The position numbers and the translations under genes were made by a program. Under the pieces are notes generated by a model, which saw nothing but the letters and a program-made list of their open reading frames with translations, made no database searches and was not told the origin of the DNA. A stretch of DNA of 64,000 nt from assembly GCA_964019055.1 (NCBI GenBank), contig OZ025206.1:13116291-13180290 (forward strand), written 5' to 3'. Of the stretch, positions 14,101-28,900 are shown in pieces (positions within the stretch are counted from its first letter, which is position 1; the number at the start of each line of letters is the position of its first letter). Origin of the DNA: Anthopleura xanthogrammica (lineage: Eukaryota > Cnidaria > Anthozoa > Actiniaria > Actiniidae).

Positions 14101-15838
14101 GGTAAATAATTGTTGAATAGACCCCTTGCACATGACGTCAAAGCAGCTCAATTTGGAGGACAAAACAAAAGGATTTTTACTACAGATTAAAATCTCTTAA
14201 GAATTGGAACCTATCGTTTTGTCCTCCAAATTGAGCTGCATTCCGACCTGCTGTAAGGGGTCTATAGCCTCTTCGGTTGGGTACTCGAGAGATGCTGCAA
14301 GTGTGCGTTCCTCTTAGTGTTAAATACTCCTAATAAAGATGTTTTTTAAAATAAGTTAAGGTTTTGAAATGCATAGAATTACGAAATTGAATGAGATGAG
14401 AAATACACGATGTTTCTGAGTCATCATGACCCCATTATCATTAAGATTTTTAAATTTGCTTTTTTCAGCCCCGACTCTCCGTGGAGGTGTCCAAAGCTTA
14501 CTACAGTCTGCAGGAATCGGTAAGCTGAAGCCCAACACACTCGTACTCGGATTTAAAAGCAACTGGAAACGAGCTCCTCTTGCTGAGATCACTGAATACG
14601 TCAACATCATCAACGACGCGTTCGAATTGAATTATGGGGTTGCTATTCTGCGCATGCGCGAGGAATATCAAATGGAAGAAGATGAATGTGATGCAGATGA
14701 CTGGATGGGTGACGGAGAAGAGGAACGATTCCTTCCAAAGAACAGGAGTCCAAGCGGTAGTAAGGATAGTTTCTCCATGCGCCCTGGAAGCCCAAGTGAA
14801 GGAAGTCGAGCATTTTCTGATAAATCTCACAGCACAAGCGGGAAACTCTTCCACGTTGAGCGGACGGCGACGCCAGAAAGCATGAGTCTCTTGGAAGAAA
14901 CGTCTGACAGTTACGGAGACGACACTTATACGAAGCAGAAGCAAAGTAATGATGGCAAAAAAGTCTTTGTAGTTACTGAGAATGTTGATTTGAACTCGGA
15001 CAAGGAGAAAAGCAATGTTTTATCTCAGAAGGATGCCAGCTCAGTGTCTGGCTCTGGTGCTCCAACCAGCGAGCTTGACTTTCCAAGTGGGAGCACTAGA
15101 GTTGAAATTGGCTCACTTGCAGCAAGAGAATGCTCGGTAAGCGAAGTTAGGACCTCTGATTTAAGTATAAGTCAGACTTTGACGGTGGACAGTGAGAAAA
15201 CCAAAGAAGTCAGTAGCGATCGATCTGCGTCCCCTGCACCTGAAACATCAGTGGATCCACATCCCGTACGACAAAGACCAGTCTTGGAGGATTCTCCTTC
15301 TAGTCCTGTATCCTTCCGAGGCAAACAGAAAGGAACAATTGATGTGTGGTGGCTGTCAGAGGACGGTGGCCTCACCATTTTAATTCCATATCTTCTGAAT
15401 CTTCACCATTCTTGGAAAGACTGTAAACTACGTATCTTCACCCCTGCCTCTAGTAGAAACATTCAGAATAATGAAGTTCGTATGGCTAACTTGCTAAAGA
15501 AATTCCGTATAGATTTTTCAAGTATAGAAGAAGTGCACGGCATAGATAAACCTCCTTCCAAGGAATGTGTTGAGGAATTCCTCAAACTACCAATTCGAAG
15601 TGAATTCGAAGGAGGAATGCAAATGGATAAACGTGTACTAAGGCAGATTCGTATTGGACAATTAGTACGCCAGCACTCCAAGGATGCAAGGCTAATCGTG
15701 ATGACTTTACCCGTCCCCAAAATAGAAATGATGTCATCTATGATGTATATGAGCTGGCTGGAAGTTCTTTCAGCAGATTTGCCTCCGGTTCTTCTTGTCC
15801 GTGGAAATCAAACTAGTGTTCTTACTTTCTATTGTTAG
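5181..15838 (+). CDS. SLC12A2: Na-K-Cl cotransporter (SLC12A1/2 type)
   Basis: Electroneutral plasma-membrane importer of Na+, K+ and Cl-, used for cell volume and chloride control. Exons: 5181-5585, 10383-10686, 11042-11286, 11458-11925, 12411-12902, 13377-13668, 14469-15838; phases 0,1,0,0,0,1; 1191 aa. The cytosolic N-terminus (1-~175) has an RFSV motif (residues 49-52) of the SPAK/OSR1 docking type. It also has a [11 protein letters not shown] stretch (90-100) aligning with the regulatory phosphothreonine segment of vertebrate NKCC1, with both threonines (90, 95) present. The membrane domain (~175-638) includes [14 protein letters not shown] in helix 1, [13 protein letters not shown], and [20 protein letters not shown]. 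The C-terminal domain starts VNWGSSAQA and ends [15 protein letters not shown], the family terminus. A ~215-aa Ser/Glu-rich linker (~808-1022) splits it. Length matches human NKCC1 (~1200 aa). Intron 1 (4.8 kb) holds two MITEs. NKCC1 and NKCC2 cannot be separated from sequence alone. Confidence 0.96.
7003..7860. mobile_element. 0.86 kb element with ~90-bp inverted termini (TAGCCTCCTG family)
   Basis: The left end (7003-7094, starting tagcctcctgcgcag) is the reverse complement of the right end (7772-7860, ending ctgcacaggaggct), including an internal ccaactggaacaacattcc block. The interior has no transposase frame. A clear target duplication is not readable here. The same termini occur in an 85-bp relative at 23506-23590 that has a readable one, and a possible lone end lies at 55396-55412. 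Confidence 0.75.
9505..9711. mobile_element. MITE with CAGTGGAACCC termini and TA target duplication
   Basis: The sequence TA-CAGTGGAACCCGG at 9503 faces CCC-complement GGGTTCCACTG-TA at 9701-9713. The TA dinucleotide flanks both ends and the inner arms also pair (tggccaccaaag, ggccatatt). A TA target with CAGTGG-type ends is characteristic of pogo/Tc1-mariner derived MITEs. It lies in intron 1 of the cotransporter gene. Confidence 0.8.
13798..14116. mobile_element. MITE-like repeat in cotransporter intron 6
   Basis: Palindromic words caggtgattatag / cacctacaggcgattatagg and repeated ttattcacct / atttacctcg / ataaccacctcg blocks form an inverted, GC-punctuated structure. The same words recur at 58130-58550, indicating one dispersed family. 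Borders are approximate. Confidence 0.5.
14117..14265. mobile_element. 149-bp hairpin MITE
   Basis: The left arm (tagacccctt... agctcaatttggaggacaaaa) and the right arm (ttttgtcctccaaattgagct... aaggggtcta) are reverse complements over about 50 bp, possibly flanked by a TA duplication. It sits directly against the previous MITE in the intron before the last cotransporter exon. Confidence 0.75.
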
Positions 15839-16260
15839 ACATGAACACATTTTTCGTCATTTTTACCATCTTTTTGTATCAATTGAAGCCAAGAGACATC
15901 AGGTCTTTTATAGTCTCTTGATAAATTAATATATTAGTGGTCGATAATATAACCATATGCGGACATCATATGATTATATATAGTTATAAAATCAGATTAA
16001 TATAATTACCAATTTATGTTTAATAGAATGAAAAATATTTTTCATCGTGGAATAGTTGTAAAGAAATGATACTTATTAGTTTGTCTCACGATTGAGGGTC
16101 ATTTATGAAGGACCGCGACGTTTCGAGTGCAAGCTAAATATTTTGTTTGTTTATTTTCATTCCTTCATTTTGGCCGGCTATGCTGGCTTTGTTTTCTGCC
16201 GGGGAAATATTTGATTTACATTTACATGTCGTATCAGTTGAAGGTTTATATGGCGGAAGC

Positions 16261-16747
16261 TTAAGGTGGCTTCCTATAGTATTTTTCAGACCATACCTTT
16301 CATTTTCATTTGGCTTATTCATAGTCTTAACTATAATAATTTTAATAGTAATTCGGTTTTTCTGAGTATCTCTCGGGCCGCCGTAACTTTCAATGTGCGA
16401 AAATCACGGCTTTAGAATATTTCGGCGAATTACTTGGAATCTAACAGATTGATTTTCTTTAAAATAGTTGGAATCGTTTTGCAATAGCTTGAAGTTGATG
16501 ATGTCGTTTGCCGCTTGTCTAGGTCTCATGGAGTTTTAGAGTTATTCGATAAAAACCAATTTCAACAATATTTGTTTATCGTTGCCAAGGTAACGTCAAT
16601 CAAGCTTAAATTAACATCATTTTAAAATTTCATCCTAGCTCTATAACTGGTCCAAGAATCAAGTATATAGGTATAAGTTAAGACTATGAATAAGCCAAAT
16701 GAAAATGAAAGGTATGGTCTGAAAAATACTATAGGAAGCCACCTTAA
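16261..16747. mobile_element. TTAA-flanked element with ~69-bp terminal inverted repeats
   Basis: TTAA followed by ggtggcttcctatagta and running to catagtctta (16261-16329) is matched by its reverse complement at 16679-16747, also ending in TTAA. TTAA target sites are typical of piggyBac and Kolobok type elements. There is no transposase inside, so it is a non-autonomous copy. A partial terminus of the same kind occurs at 51162-51184. Confidence 0.75.
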
Positions 16748-16904
16748 ATGAAAACATTTCTAAGTCCCTGACAAAAGTACAAAAGTAAAAGTTGATCATG
16801 CCATTTCAGGAGCTGGTACATCGATATAAGATTTTGCATGCAACATTGAAATCTTTCCACTCCATCTCTGCAACTGCGCGCAAAGCTGCTGGCAACGTTG
16901 CTGA

Positions 16905-17079
16905 ATTGCTGCGATTCTCAATATTCTACGAACTCGGTAGTTGCGAGTTGCCTGTTAGAATTTGTTTTTTTCACTGCCGCCAAATATAAAAGGTACCAAC
17001 TGATCAGTTTTGCTTGACGGCAGCGAAAAACAAGCCGTAGAATTGTCTGAGTTCGCAGAATATTGAGAATCGCAGCAAT
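16905..17079. mobile_element. hairpin MITE, copy A of a two-copy family
   Basis: The terminus attgctgcgattctcaatat pairs with atattgagaatcgcagcaat. The interior has ggtacc and a cactgccgcc / gacggcagcg pair. Its relative at 18431-18625 in NACA intron 1 has similar termini and the same ggtacc/ggcagc interior. Confidence 0.7.
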
Positions 17080-17882
17080 CTACCTATGTCACGCTACATT
17101 AATTTTGCGGCTAATAGTTGAGTACGCGACTTTTCGTTTATACTGGTGGCCTGAATTCTGCGACCTGTGACTGGCTGTTTTGACGGTATATTCCTGAGCA
17201 TGTGCGCCCACAACCTAAAACTGCTGACTTACCCAGGGCCTACTTTACGTTTATAGAATTTACATTATTTACTGGTTCTCTGTTCCAGTTTAACTTGTTC
17301 AAAAAAACAATAATGCCTTTGAAATTGGATATGTTATTTGAGTTATATTTACATAACGTTCTAGAATTTTTCTTGAAGAGGAAAAGAATGAATTCAGTGT
17401 ATTTATATCAGGCAAATGTTTCAGAGACCGAAAATTTGTAATTATGAACATTTCATTAAAGAAACAAAAGGCAAATAGTATATTGTTCACTTTATATATG
17501 TTGTAACAACTTCCCTTCTTCCGATTCCCTATTTTTCTTAAACAAGCAAAATTTTAACTCGAATTTATCGGGAGTGGCCTGAGGAATTTGTCATCGCTCG
17601 ATATAGGCGTGACGGGGTTCCTGTGTTGAGATCATGTCTCCCATAAGACATTGCGGTGATAAATAAGGCCTTTTCCATCACATTCGGTAAAGAAACTATA
17701 CAGATTCTGGCAAGGTGTGTACAAAATCCATCTCCATCCTCTATTCTATTAAATCATTTACTTTATAAGTGTATCATGCCTTAAGTTTATTATATCTGTT
17801 ATGATTCTGTGTATTTTTTAAGAAATATTATCAATGTTTCGCTCCGATGTTAATTCATAAACTTTCACGGTTGTTGTCACAG

Positions 17883-21369
<3,487 letters not shown>

Positions 21370-21502
21370 GAATTTCATCACTGGGATATATATTATTTTA
21401 AAACCTGTAATTAAATCCAACTTGCCTCGACACACGACCTTCCCAGAATCTTGTACAATTTCTTTGCTTTTTTTGAACATATGCTCAAAAACTTACAAGA
21501 AA

Positions 21503-21508
21503 AATAAA
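21503..21508 (+). terminator. candidate NACA polyadenylation signal
   Basis: Canonical AATAAA 134 bp after the NACA stop codon, within aagaaaaataaaattataa. AT-rich context makes chance occurrence possible. Confidence 0.4.
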
Positions 21509-22329
21509 ATTATAAAAGCTAACTTTGTCATTGTGTCTTGAAATCCTTCTACATGTATGTATTCATTATCGAAGAATATCACATAAACCCAGCACAATTT
21601 TCTTTTTCTTTAAAGCTTTTTCCATTTTGCTATAAACTCAAAAACTTCAAGATTTATGGGATTTTTCATTTTGAATGTTTTCATTTTGACATGAGAAAAT
21701 GTGCCATAGCTGGTAAAAAACAATTTGGGGGGGGGGGTCACAGAAACATGGAAACACTCTTGTTCTTCATGTGCTTGTACTTTAAGGTGCAGAAGTATGA
21801 GCATCAAAATCGTGCAACTTGTTGTGTAACATTATTGCTCGTATTACCACCCCATACAACAAAATTTTGCTGCAGAAGTACATAGAAGCTCTCTCTACTC
21901 TGCAAAAATGAAAATTTGTTGAGTGCAGGGTGGTAATATCAGCAACATTCCTTCTGCAGCTTGGAACTTGACAATGTTGCAGGACAAGTTGCACAATTTT
22001 GTTATTGGATTAGTGGACTTCACTTGTTTAATACTTTTATAAAATTTTATTTAAATTATCAAATTTTACAGCTCTTTTAAGAACACCATTGGTGTTTTAG
22101 TAATAAATAATATAAGCTCTTAGTATTCTTTGATTAATGCCAAGTTCAAAACAGTCTGCTAAACTAGATTATTATGTGATTATCAATGAAATACCTATAT
22201 TTCTTTGAAAAATTTGATATTTTAATGATTGTTATTTTCACATTGGAAAATATCAATATGGTTACATACTAGAAAAAAGCTCGAAAAAGCTTTCTTTTCT
22301 TTTTCATTGATAATTATATAATAAACAGA

Positions 22330-22466
22330 ATATTACATGGGCTTTATTGGGTGCTTGGAGATACAAATTTTATCTTCTGGTGTTGAAAATTTCTCAATCA
22401 TTCACTGCACTCACTCATGAGAGATCTTTTCAACACTTGAAGATAAAATTTGTGCCCATGTAATAT
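22330..22466. mobile_element. 137-bp hairpin MITE
   Basis: The sequence atattacatgggc...acaaattttatcttc...gtgttgaaaa pairs with tttcaacac...gaagataaaatttgt...gcccatgtaatat. Arms are about 50 bp and there is no coding capacity. Confidence 0.75.
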
Positions 22467-22907
22467 CCTCTATTTATCTCCAATGAAATAACTGCGAAAA
22501 CATTGAAAGATAACAAACCAGCCTCACAGAAGTGTGCTAATCGTGTAATAACTTTCCAAGTCCTGTGGATTGAGTATGGGAACAAAAAATGTTTTAAATG
22601 AATTTGTATGAATTTACCCATTTGTATGGCTAGCGTAAGTATAGAAGAGTTCATTTCTGACTCATTAAACACCATCAACTGAAGCTAGCTCCAGCAAATC
22701 ATTGCATTGCTCTATCTTCTATAATATTAGACTTTGCTATTTCACCAGATGCAAAGGATGACAAAAATCTTAGCCAGCAGGATATCAAAAGAACTGGTAC
22801 AAGTCAATAACCTTTGTGTTCAGTCACAAAACATGCATAACTCTTTTACGTATTGTAGAAACTTGTTCTGTTTCCTAATAAATTATATTCTTTATAGATT
22901 TTTTTTC

Positions 22908-25900
22908 TTAAAATACATCGGTGTCATCGAAAACAAGTTCTGCTTCAGGTTCTTCATCTTCTTCTGGTGGTGCTTTCTTCATTTCATTTTCACCCCAAAC
23001 CAGATTATAGTTGTTTTCTAATTCTGCTTGTCTCTTCCTTTCATTTCCAGCTTCGGCACTTCCTCCCTGTATGAGAAATAATTTAATAATAAATAATAAT
23101 TTATTATTTTATTCAAATCAATATTTGTATTAAAGAAGATTTGTGTTTTACATAAATTTTGACAAGGAAAATAAGAAGGTTCATCAGGTTCATGATGATG
23201 GCGTCAAGATGACCCCCAAAAGTTCAACTTTCTTTTTCCTTATTTTCCTTATCAAATGAATACAGGAAAACATTCAATTTAGCAGGCTGGGCTAGTTTAA
23301 AATTAATAAAAATAAGGGTTCTTAGGTACTATTGAATGTGCAGTGTTATTCAGACGAACTATCTACCACTCCCCTTCCAGAAAAGCAGTCTTGCCATATG
23401 TTTAAGGATCTGTTTCTTTAGCATGGTTACCAGTTGTTTAATTCACTTGCCTTTAGTGCAAGTTGTTTAGTACAAGTATCATCAATAAAAATGACACTGT
23501 ATGACTAGCCTCCTCTGCAGCTGTTATATCAGTCCGCCAGTTCTCCTCTCCACAAAGAGAGCTATACAAAAAACAACTGCAGAGGAGGCTACTGTATGAC
23601 AAGCAAAATAAACCTTTTTTAAAAGCATATCAGTTATGCATAGCAGCTCAGCTCTGAAGGAGGAAGTGTAAAGAAAGAGAGAAGGAAGGGGGACCCAGAG
23701 CTGCTATGCAGGCTAATAAGGATATGTCTACTAAATGTAAATGTCTGAAATCAGTTGTGGTGACAGTATAAATTGTAAAGTGTCTTCCTGTGATGGAATA
23801 ACACCAGTGACTGTAGAGTAGATTGAGAGTTTCTTACCATAAGGGTCATGATCATGGACTTGAACTGATTTGTTTCTTCATCACTCAGTAACTCCATTCC
23901 TTTTTTATCACCAAGATTCTCGAGTGCATCTTTTGAAGTAATAATCTTTACACGAATTTTCCCTACAAGGAAACGGTTCAGTTATTTATCCAATCTAGGC
24001 TTTTGTAATTTGTTTCCGTGCATGGCCAGGATATTAGATACATGTAGTTGCATAATGTAATTTAGGTCACATGAAAATTTTATAGGCATGGGCACTCTGT
24101 CAGGGGCATAGCGAGGTCTAAATCATAGGGGAACAATGTACCATTCTCCCACCATATCCACAGGAATCCCTCATGTACATGAATTGATGAAATTTTGGAG
24201 CTGAGATCAAACTTTTAATGGGGGGGGGGGGGGGGTTTTGGCTCCCTCACCCCTACCCTTAACACCACACTGTGCCTTTCAGTGCTCAGTTTGGTCATGG
24301 GTTCACCACCAGATCCACTAGTACACGCAAGAAAGTTTTTTAAGGGGGTTTATGCCCTGGTTTTCCCTATCTGAAAAATTAAGTTGTAAATCCCAGTTGC
24401 CAAATGCTTCATTAATAAGCTTCTGGAGTAACCATTCCCTGCATGATCAACATAACATTGAAGCAATAGTCTGTCTCTTACCTCCTGGTGAAATCCCAGC
24501 ACCCTTTAACTGTTTCTTGACCAATTTTTCCATTCTTTTAGAAGCCCTCATCAGACGTTCCTCAACTCCCATTTCATTTTCAGTTTTTTCTTTTATCTTG
24601 TCATCATCTTCTGACCATGCGGTCTTCCCATTATTCCCTTTGATTTTAGAAACACGCACTTTTATATTGTCATCACTAAATGGTGGGTTTCCTGTGGTTC
24701 CCATGTCTGGGTCCTCTATTGGATCGTCAGTAAAAATATATGGTGTTTTTATGCCTGTGTCCAGATCCTCCTGTTTTATTCCCTTCACGATTTTCTTTAA
24801 TTTTTGCATGATGCTGCCCAACCTCAACTCTGCTTCTTTATCAAGCTCAGTACTCTCTTTTACATCAGCACTCTTTTCTCCACTAAAGTCATCAAAGTAT
24901 TCCTCCTTCCTGGCCTTGATGTCCTCGCTTACTTCTTTCATAGCTCTCATATCCTTGTCAAGCTGAGCACTTCTCTGCAGAAGTCTTCGCAACAGTAGAT
25001 TTCCTTTTGCAGCTAAACGGAAGAAATCAGGCCCCTTGTTGTTCCTGTTGGCCTTATCTCCTGCTATTAGGTCATCAATCTTGTTGTGGACCTCTTTGTT
25101 TAGTTCCTTGACAGCTTCCATGTCTTTGGATAAGGCCCTGTTGATTGTGTCAGAAACAAGTAAATCTTGGTTTTCACTCTCGTTTTCACTAGCAACACAT
25201 GCAAGGTTCAAACTATATTTCCGTCTTTACTTGGTGCTGGCCATAAGCGTCACAGTAAAAAGAAACAACTTGTGTTAGAACCTTGCAATTGTGTCACTAC
25301 CATTAAATTTTGTAAAAAACAGGCTTCATTGATAATATAGTATTTTTGCAACAGAGTATTTTCTAATACAAAAAAAAACAAAACATTACGATAACTTGAC
25401 CGCAAGTTGTCTTAATGGTTAATTGCTGCAATAATTAAATCACGAAATTTCCTGACTTTTCCCTGACTAAAGTGTGATTTTCCCTGACCTTGATAAAAAT
25501 ATTTTTCCTGGCTTTTCCCTGACCTGTGGCAACCATGTGTTTTACTCATCTTGCTTCAGAAAAAGGAGCTAGCAAGCATGCTACAGTGCTCCCATGCCAG
25601 AGCAGAGTGTTTTTGATTTGAGAGTGTGTACATGTAGCAAGATGGTGGCTGGCATAGTGTTGTTGCCACATGTCTTAGGGTCACATTTTTGAGGAAAGTG
25701 TCCACAGTCCCACTTCCCCATCTGCCCCCCCCCCCCCCCAGTGGTTCCTGTGTTAAGCACAAGCTTAGGGTATCTTACTTGTTCGAGGCATCAAACCGAT
25801 GTACAGATGTCTTTAACTTCTCCACAATATTTTTCAAGTAGTCTTCTTCCTCTCCTTCAGCTGCATCAACCCTTTTTTGCTCAATGTCATCAATAAACCT

Positions 25901-28900
25901 CTTCATCATTGTGACCTCCATGTTGAAACGATCTCGAAGTTCCTCAAAGTGGTTCTCAAGTTCTCGTTGTAAGGTTTCTTCTTTTTTCATGAGTAACACA
26001 TTCTGGTGGTCCATTCCTTGCATGATTTTCTTGATGTTTGCCAATACTCGTTTCTCTTTGCTGTTCTTTTCCAATCTACAAGCAAGAAATAACAAACATA
26101 ATAGACCCATTTTAACACACTTGATTTACCAGTACCAACACAGGCCCAGAGTAGTTTACTTACTAGTTGTCAAAGCATCAAATCTGTGGATTTTGTGGAT
26201 CCCCACGACTCCCCAAATCAGGGGTATCATTAGACAGTGAGTGGGGAAATATTATGAATAAAAATTTGCATGTGTTTGCAGGGGGAAGAGGAAGGGAGGG
26301 ATGGATGGATAGATACTTTGTTGAAGCTAGCATGAAGCAACCTCCTTACTATATAATGTACCCATATGCATAATGGAAATGATTTCTGGTTTGCTCAAAT
26401 GACAATTTGTTTGTCCTTAATGAAACTTTAAGGTTCTTTGGCACTAATGGTATTTTACTTTCCAGTATAGAGTCTGAGGCATTCCACCATGACGTGATGG
26501 CAGCCATGACAGTAGGCACAACAGTAGAGTCTTTTCCCCGTGGGACACTGAATTCTTTCTCATATAAATCAGATTAGACCAGATTCAATTGTTCCTGCCT
26601 CCTGTCATGGCTGCCATCACGTGATGGTGCAAAGCCTCAGTCTATTTAATGGCAAAAGAATCAATGACTTCTATCAAGACATTTCAAAGGGCATAATTAT
26701 TTTGTACAAGTGGGGGGAATATGGCAATTGGTGTATAGCAGACAGTGCAGTAGCAATGCTGTACATGCTTTCCAATAAACATTCCTAAACCTTCACCTAA
26801 ATTTCCATACTTCTACTAAGGTGCTCTGACACCGTTCATAAGAAATACTCCTAGTATCACTTACTTGCCCTCTTGTTCCATCTTTGTCACTGATTGCATT
26901 ACATTCTCTAGTTTTTGATCTACAGCAGCTTTCAGGCCATCTATGCTAGGATCCAACATAATTTTACTTTTCTCTTCTTGATTTTCCTGATCTTTTTCTT
27001 CTTTTGTTTCAGATTTCTTCTTATCAGTTGTGGTCTTCATGGGTTTATAGAATCCCTTCATGAATTTGACTCTCTCTTCCAGTTCTGTAAAAGCAAGAAG
27101 TTTATTTTCTGATTTTTAGAAAGAAGGTATTTGTTGTTAAAGCCCGAAAAAGTTTGTCAGTTTTTCATGAAGACCTCTGGATTTACTTGAACCTCTCTTA
27201 ACATTCCTAATTTCATCCTGTCAAGGGAGAGACCAAGGGAGAGACCTAACAAACATATAGTGTAATCACATGTGACTCCAGGAATAGAACCTCAGAGGTG
27301 ATAGTGTCAAAGACATTACTCGTCCTACAGATTAAGTTATTATATTAGTATATAATTATTCAGTATATCAGTATACTCACCATCGGGGTCCACACCCATT
27401 CCTTTCAGCTCTTTACGAACCACACTTTGAAAGCGATCCCTGGCCTTGGTTAGTGCTTCCTTCCATTCTTCTTCCAGACTTCTCTTTTTCTCTTGTTTGT
27501 GTTTACTACTCTGCTGTTTAGCTGAATCATCCTGTAGTTTGTGTTCCCCATCAATAGTTGTTTTGCTTTCTTCATCGTCTGTCACTTTGCCGACGACTTT
27601 AGAAGATGAAGTTGGTGTAAATACACCGAGGTTCATGTCTTTGTTTCCTCCTTCCTTGACATTATCTGCATGACTATCTTCTTCATTTTTCACTTCCTTG
27701 ATGTCTTTACCCATATCTGTAGTCTCTGTTCCATCTTTTTCCATTTCTTGTTCTTCTTTCTTTGAGCTGCCTTCTTGCTTTTGTTGCTGGTCAGCATTTT
27801 CTTTCTGCTGGTCTCCCTCAACAGCCTCAGCATTCTTCCTGTAATGTAATTAGTTTGATTGTCATTAATAAACAACTTCAAAATACATGTACACTGCAAA
27901 GTGGCTATTGTGATCAACCCGCACTGTAAATGTATGGTAATTGGTTGGTAATGTGTCAGTAAGTGGTTGGTAATTGGTTGGTAATGTGTCAGTAAGTGGT
28001 TGGTAATTGGTTGGTAATGTGTCAGTAAGTGGTTGGTAATTGGTTGGTAATGTGTCAGTAAGTGGTTGGTAATTGGTTGATATTTGGTTGATAAGTGGTT
28101 GATAAGATGTGTTGGTAAGCGGTTGGTGGTAGTTTCATGTGTTGGTAATATAAGTGGTTGGTAAGTGGTTGCATGGTTAGTGTTTAATAATTGGTTGGTA
28201 AGCAGTTGGAAACTAGTCGGTAATGTGTCATTAAGTGGTTGGTAAGCGGTTGGTAAGTGGTTGGAAAAGTGTCAGTAATGTGTCAGTAAGTGGCTGGTAA
28301 TGCATCGGTAAGTGATTGGTAAGTGGTTGGTAAGTGGTTGGTAATGTGTCAGTAATGTGTCAGTAAGTGGCTGGTAATGCATCGGTAAGTAATTGGTAAG
28401 GGGTTGGTAAGTGGTTGGTAAGTGGTCAGTAATGTGTCAGTAAGTGGTTGGTAAGCAGTTGGTAAGGGGAAAAAGCATTAGGTCCAAGCTAAAGAAGTCT
28501 ATTCAGCTTTAAAAGATAAACCAGTGAAAATAGCTTACTTGGCAGGTTTTCTATCTTGGTTCATTCCTCTACTCATGATTGTAACAGTTCTTTCTTGTCC
28601 AGTCACTTCCTCATCATTCTTCAATTTGTGTCCTTTAATAATATCCATTCTACTGACACCAATAGATTTCTTTCCTATGTTCCCACTGATCCATGTCTCA
28701 TCATTGCTCTCCACGCCAGGGTTATTCCAAGGCCACAGTTCACTTTTGCGAGGTTTTCTTTCCTTACCTCCTCCAGTAAGGTCATCAAACATGTCCTCAT
28801 CTTCATCTAGTTCTTGCAATTTTCGGATTTTGTCTGCCAGGGCTTTTGCTTTTGCCTTCTTCTCACGTTCTATATGAATGAGAAAAGTTATTTTTCAATT

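Larger units (their letters stand above)
15839..17882. other. intergenic SLC12A2-NACA region, two MITEs
   Basis: Both genes point right. The interval has the cotransporter 3' UTR, a TTAA-flanked element (16261-16747), a hairpin MITE (16905-17079) and, near its right end, the presumed NACA promoter. The NACA ATG directly follows an acceptor-like gttgtcacag, so at least one non-coding 5' exon should lie somewhere here. I could not fix its position. Confidence 0.5.
21370..22907. other. convergent NACA/OS9 3' interval
   Basis: NACA ends at 21369 and OS9 (opposite strand) ends at 22908. An AATAAA at 21503-21508 is a plausible NACA polyadenylation signal. A hairpin MITE occupies 22330-22466. A short oligo-G run lies near 21726. 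No gene is supported. Confidence 0.5.

Noticed and set aside
24352..24966. 204-aa plus-strand frame
   Set aside because: Antisense to a long OS9 exon whose frame joins its neighbours in phase; the Ser-rich composition is an antisense effect.
27925..28470. CRISPR-like regularly spaced repeats
   Set aside because: Units are contiguous and drifting with no unique spacers, and the host is an animal; it is a minisatellite.
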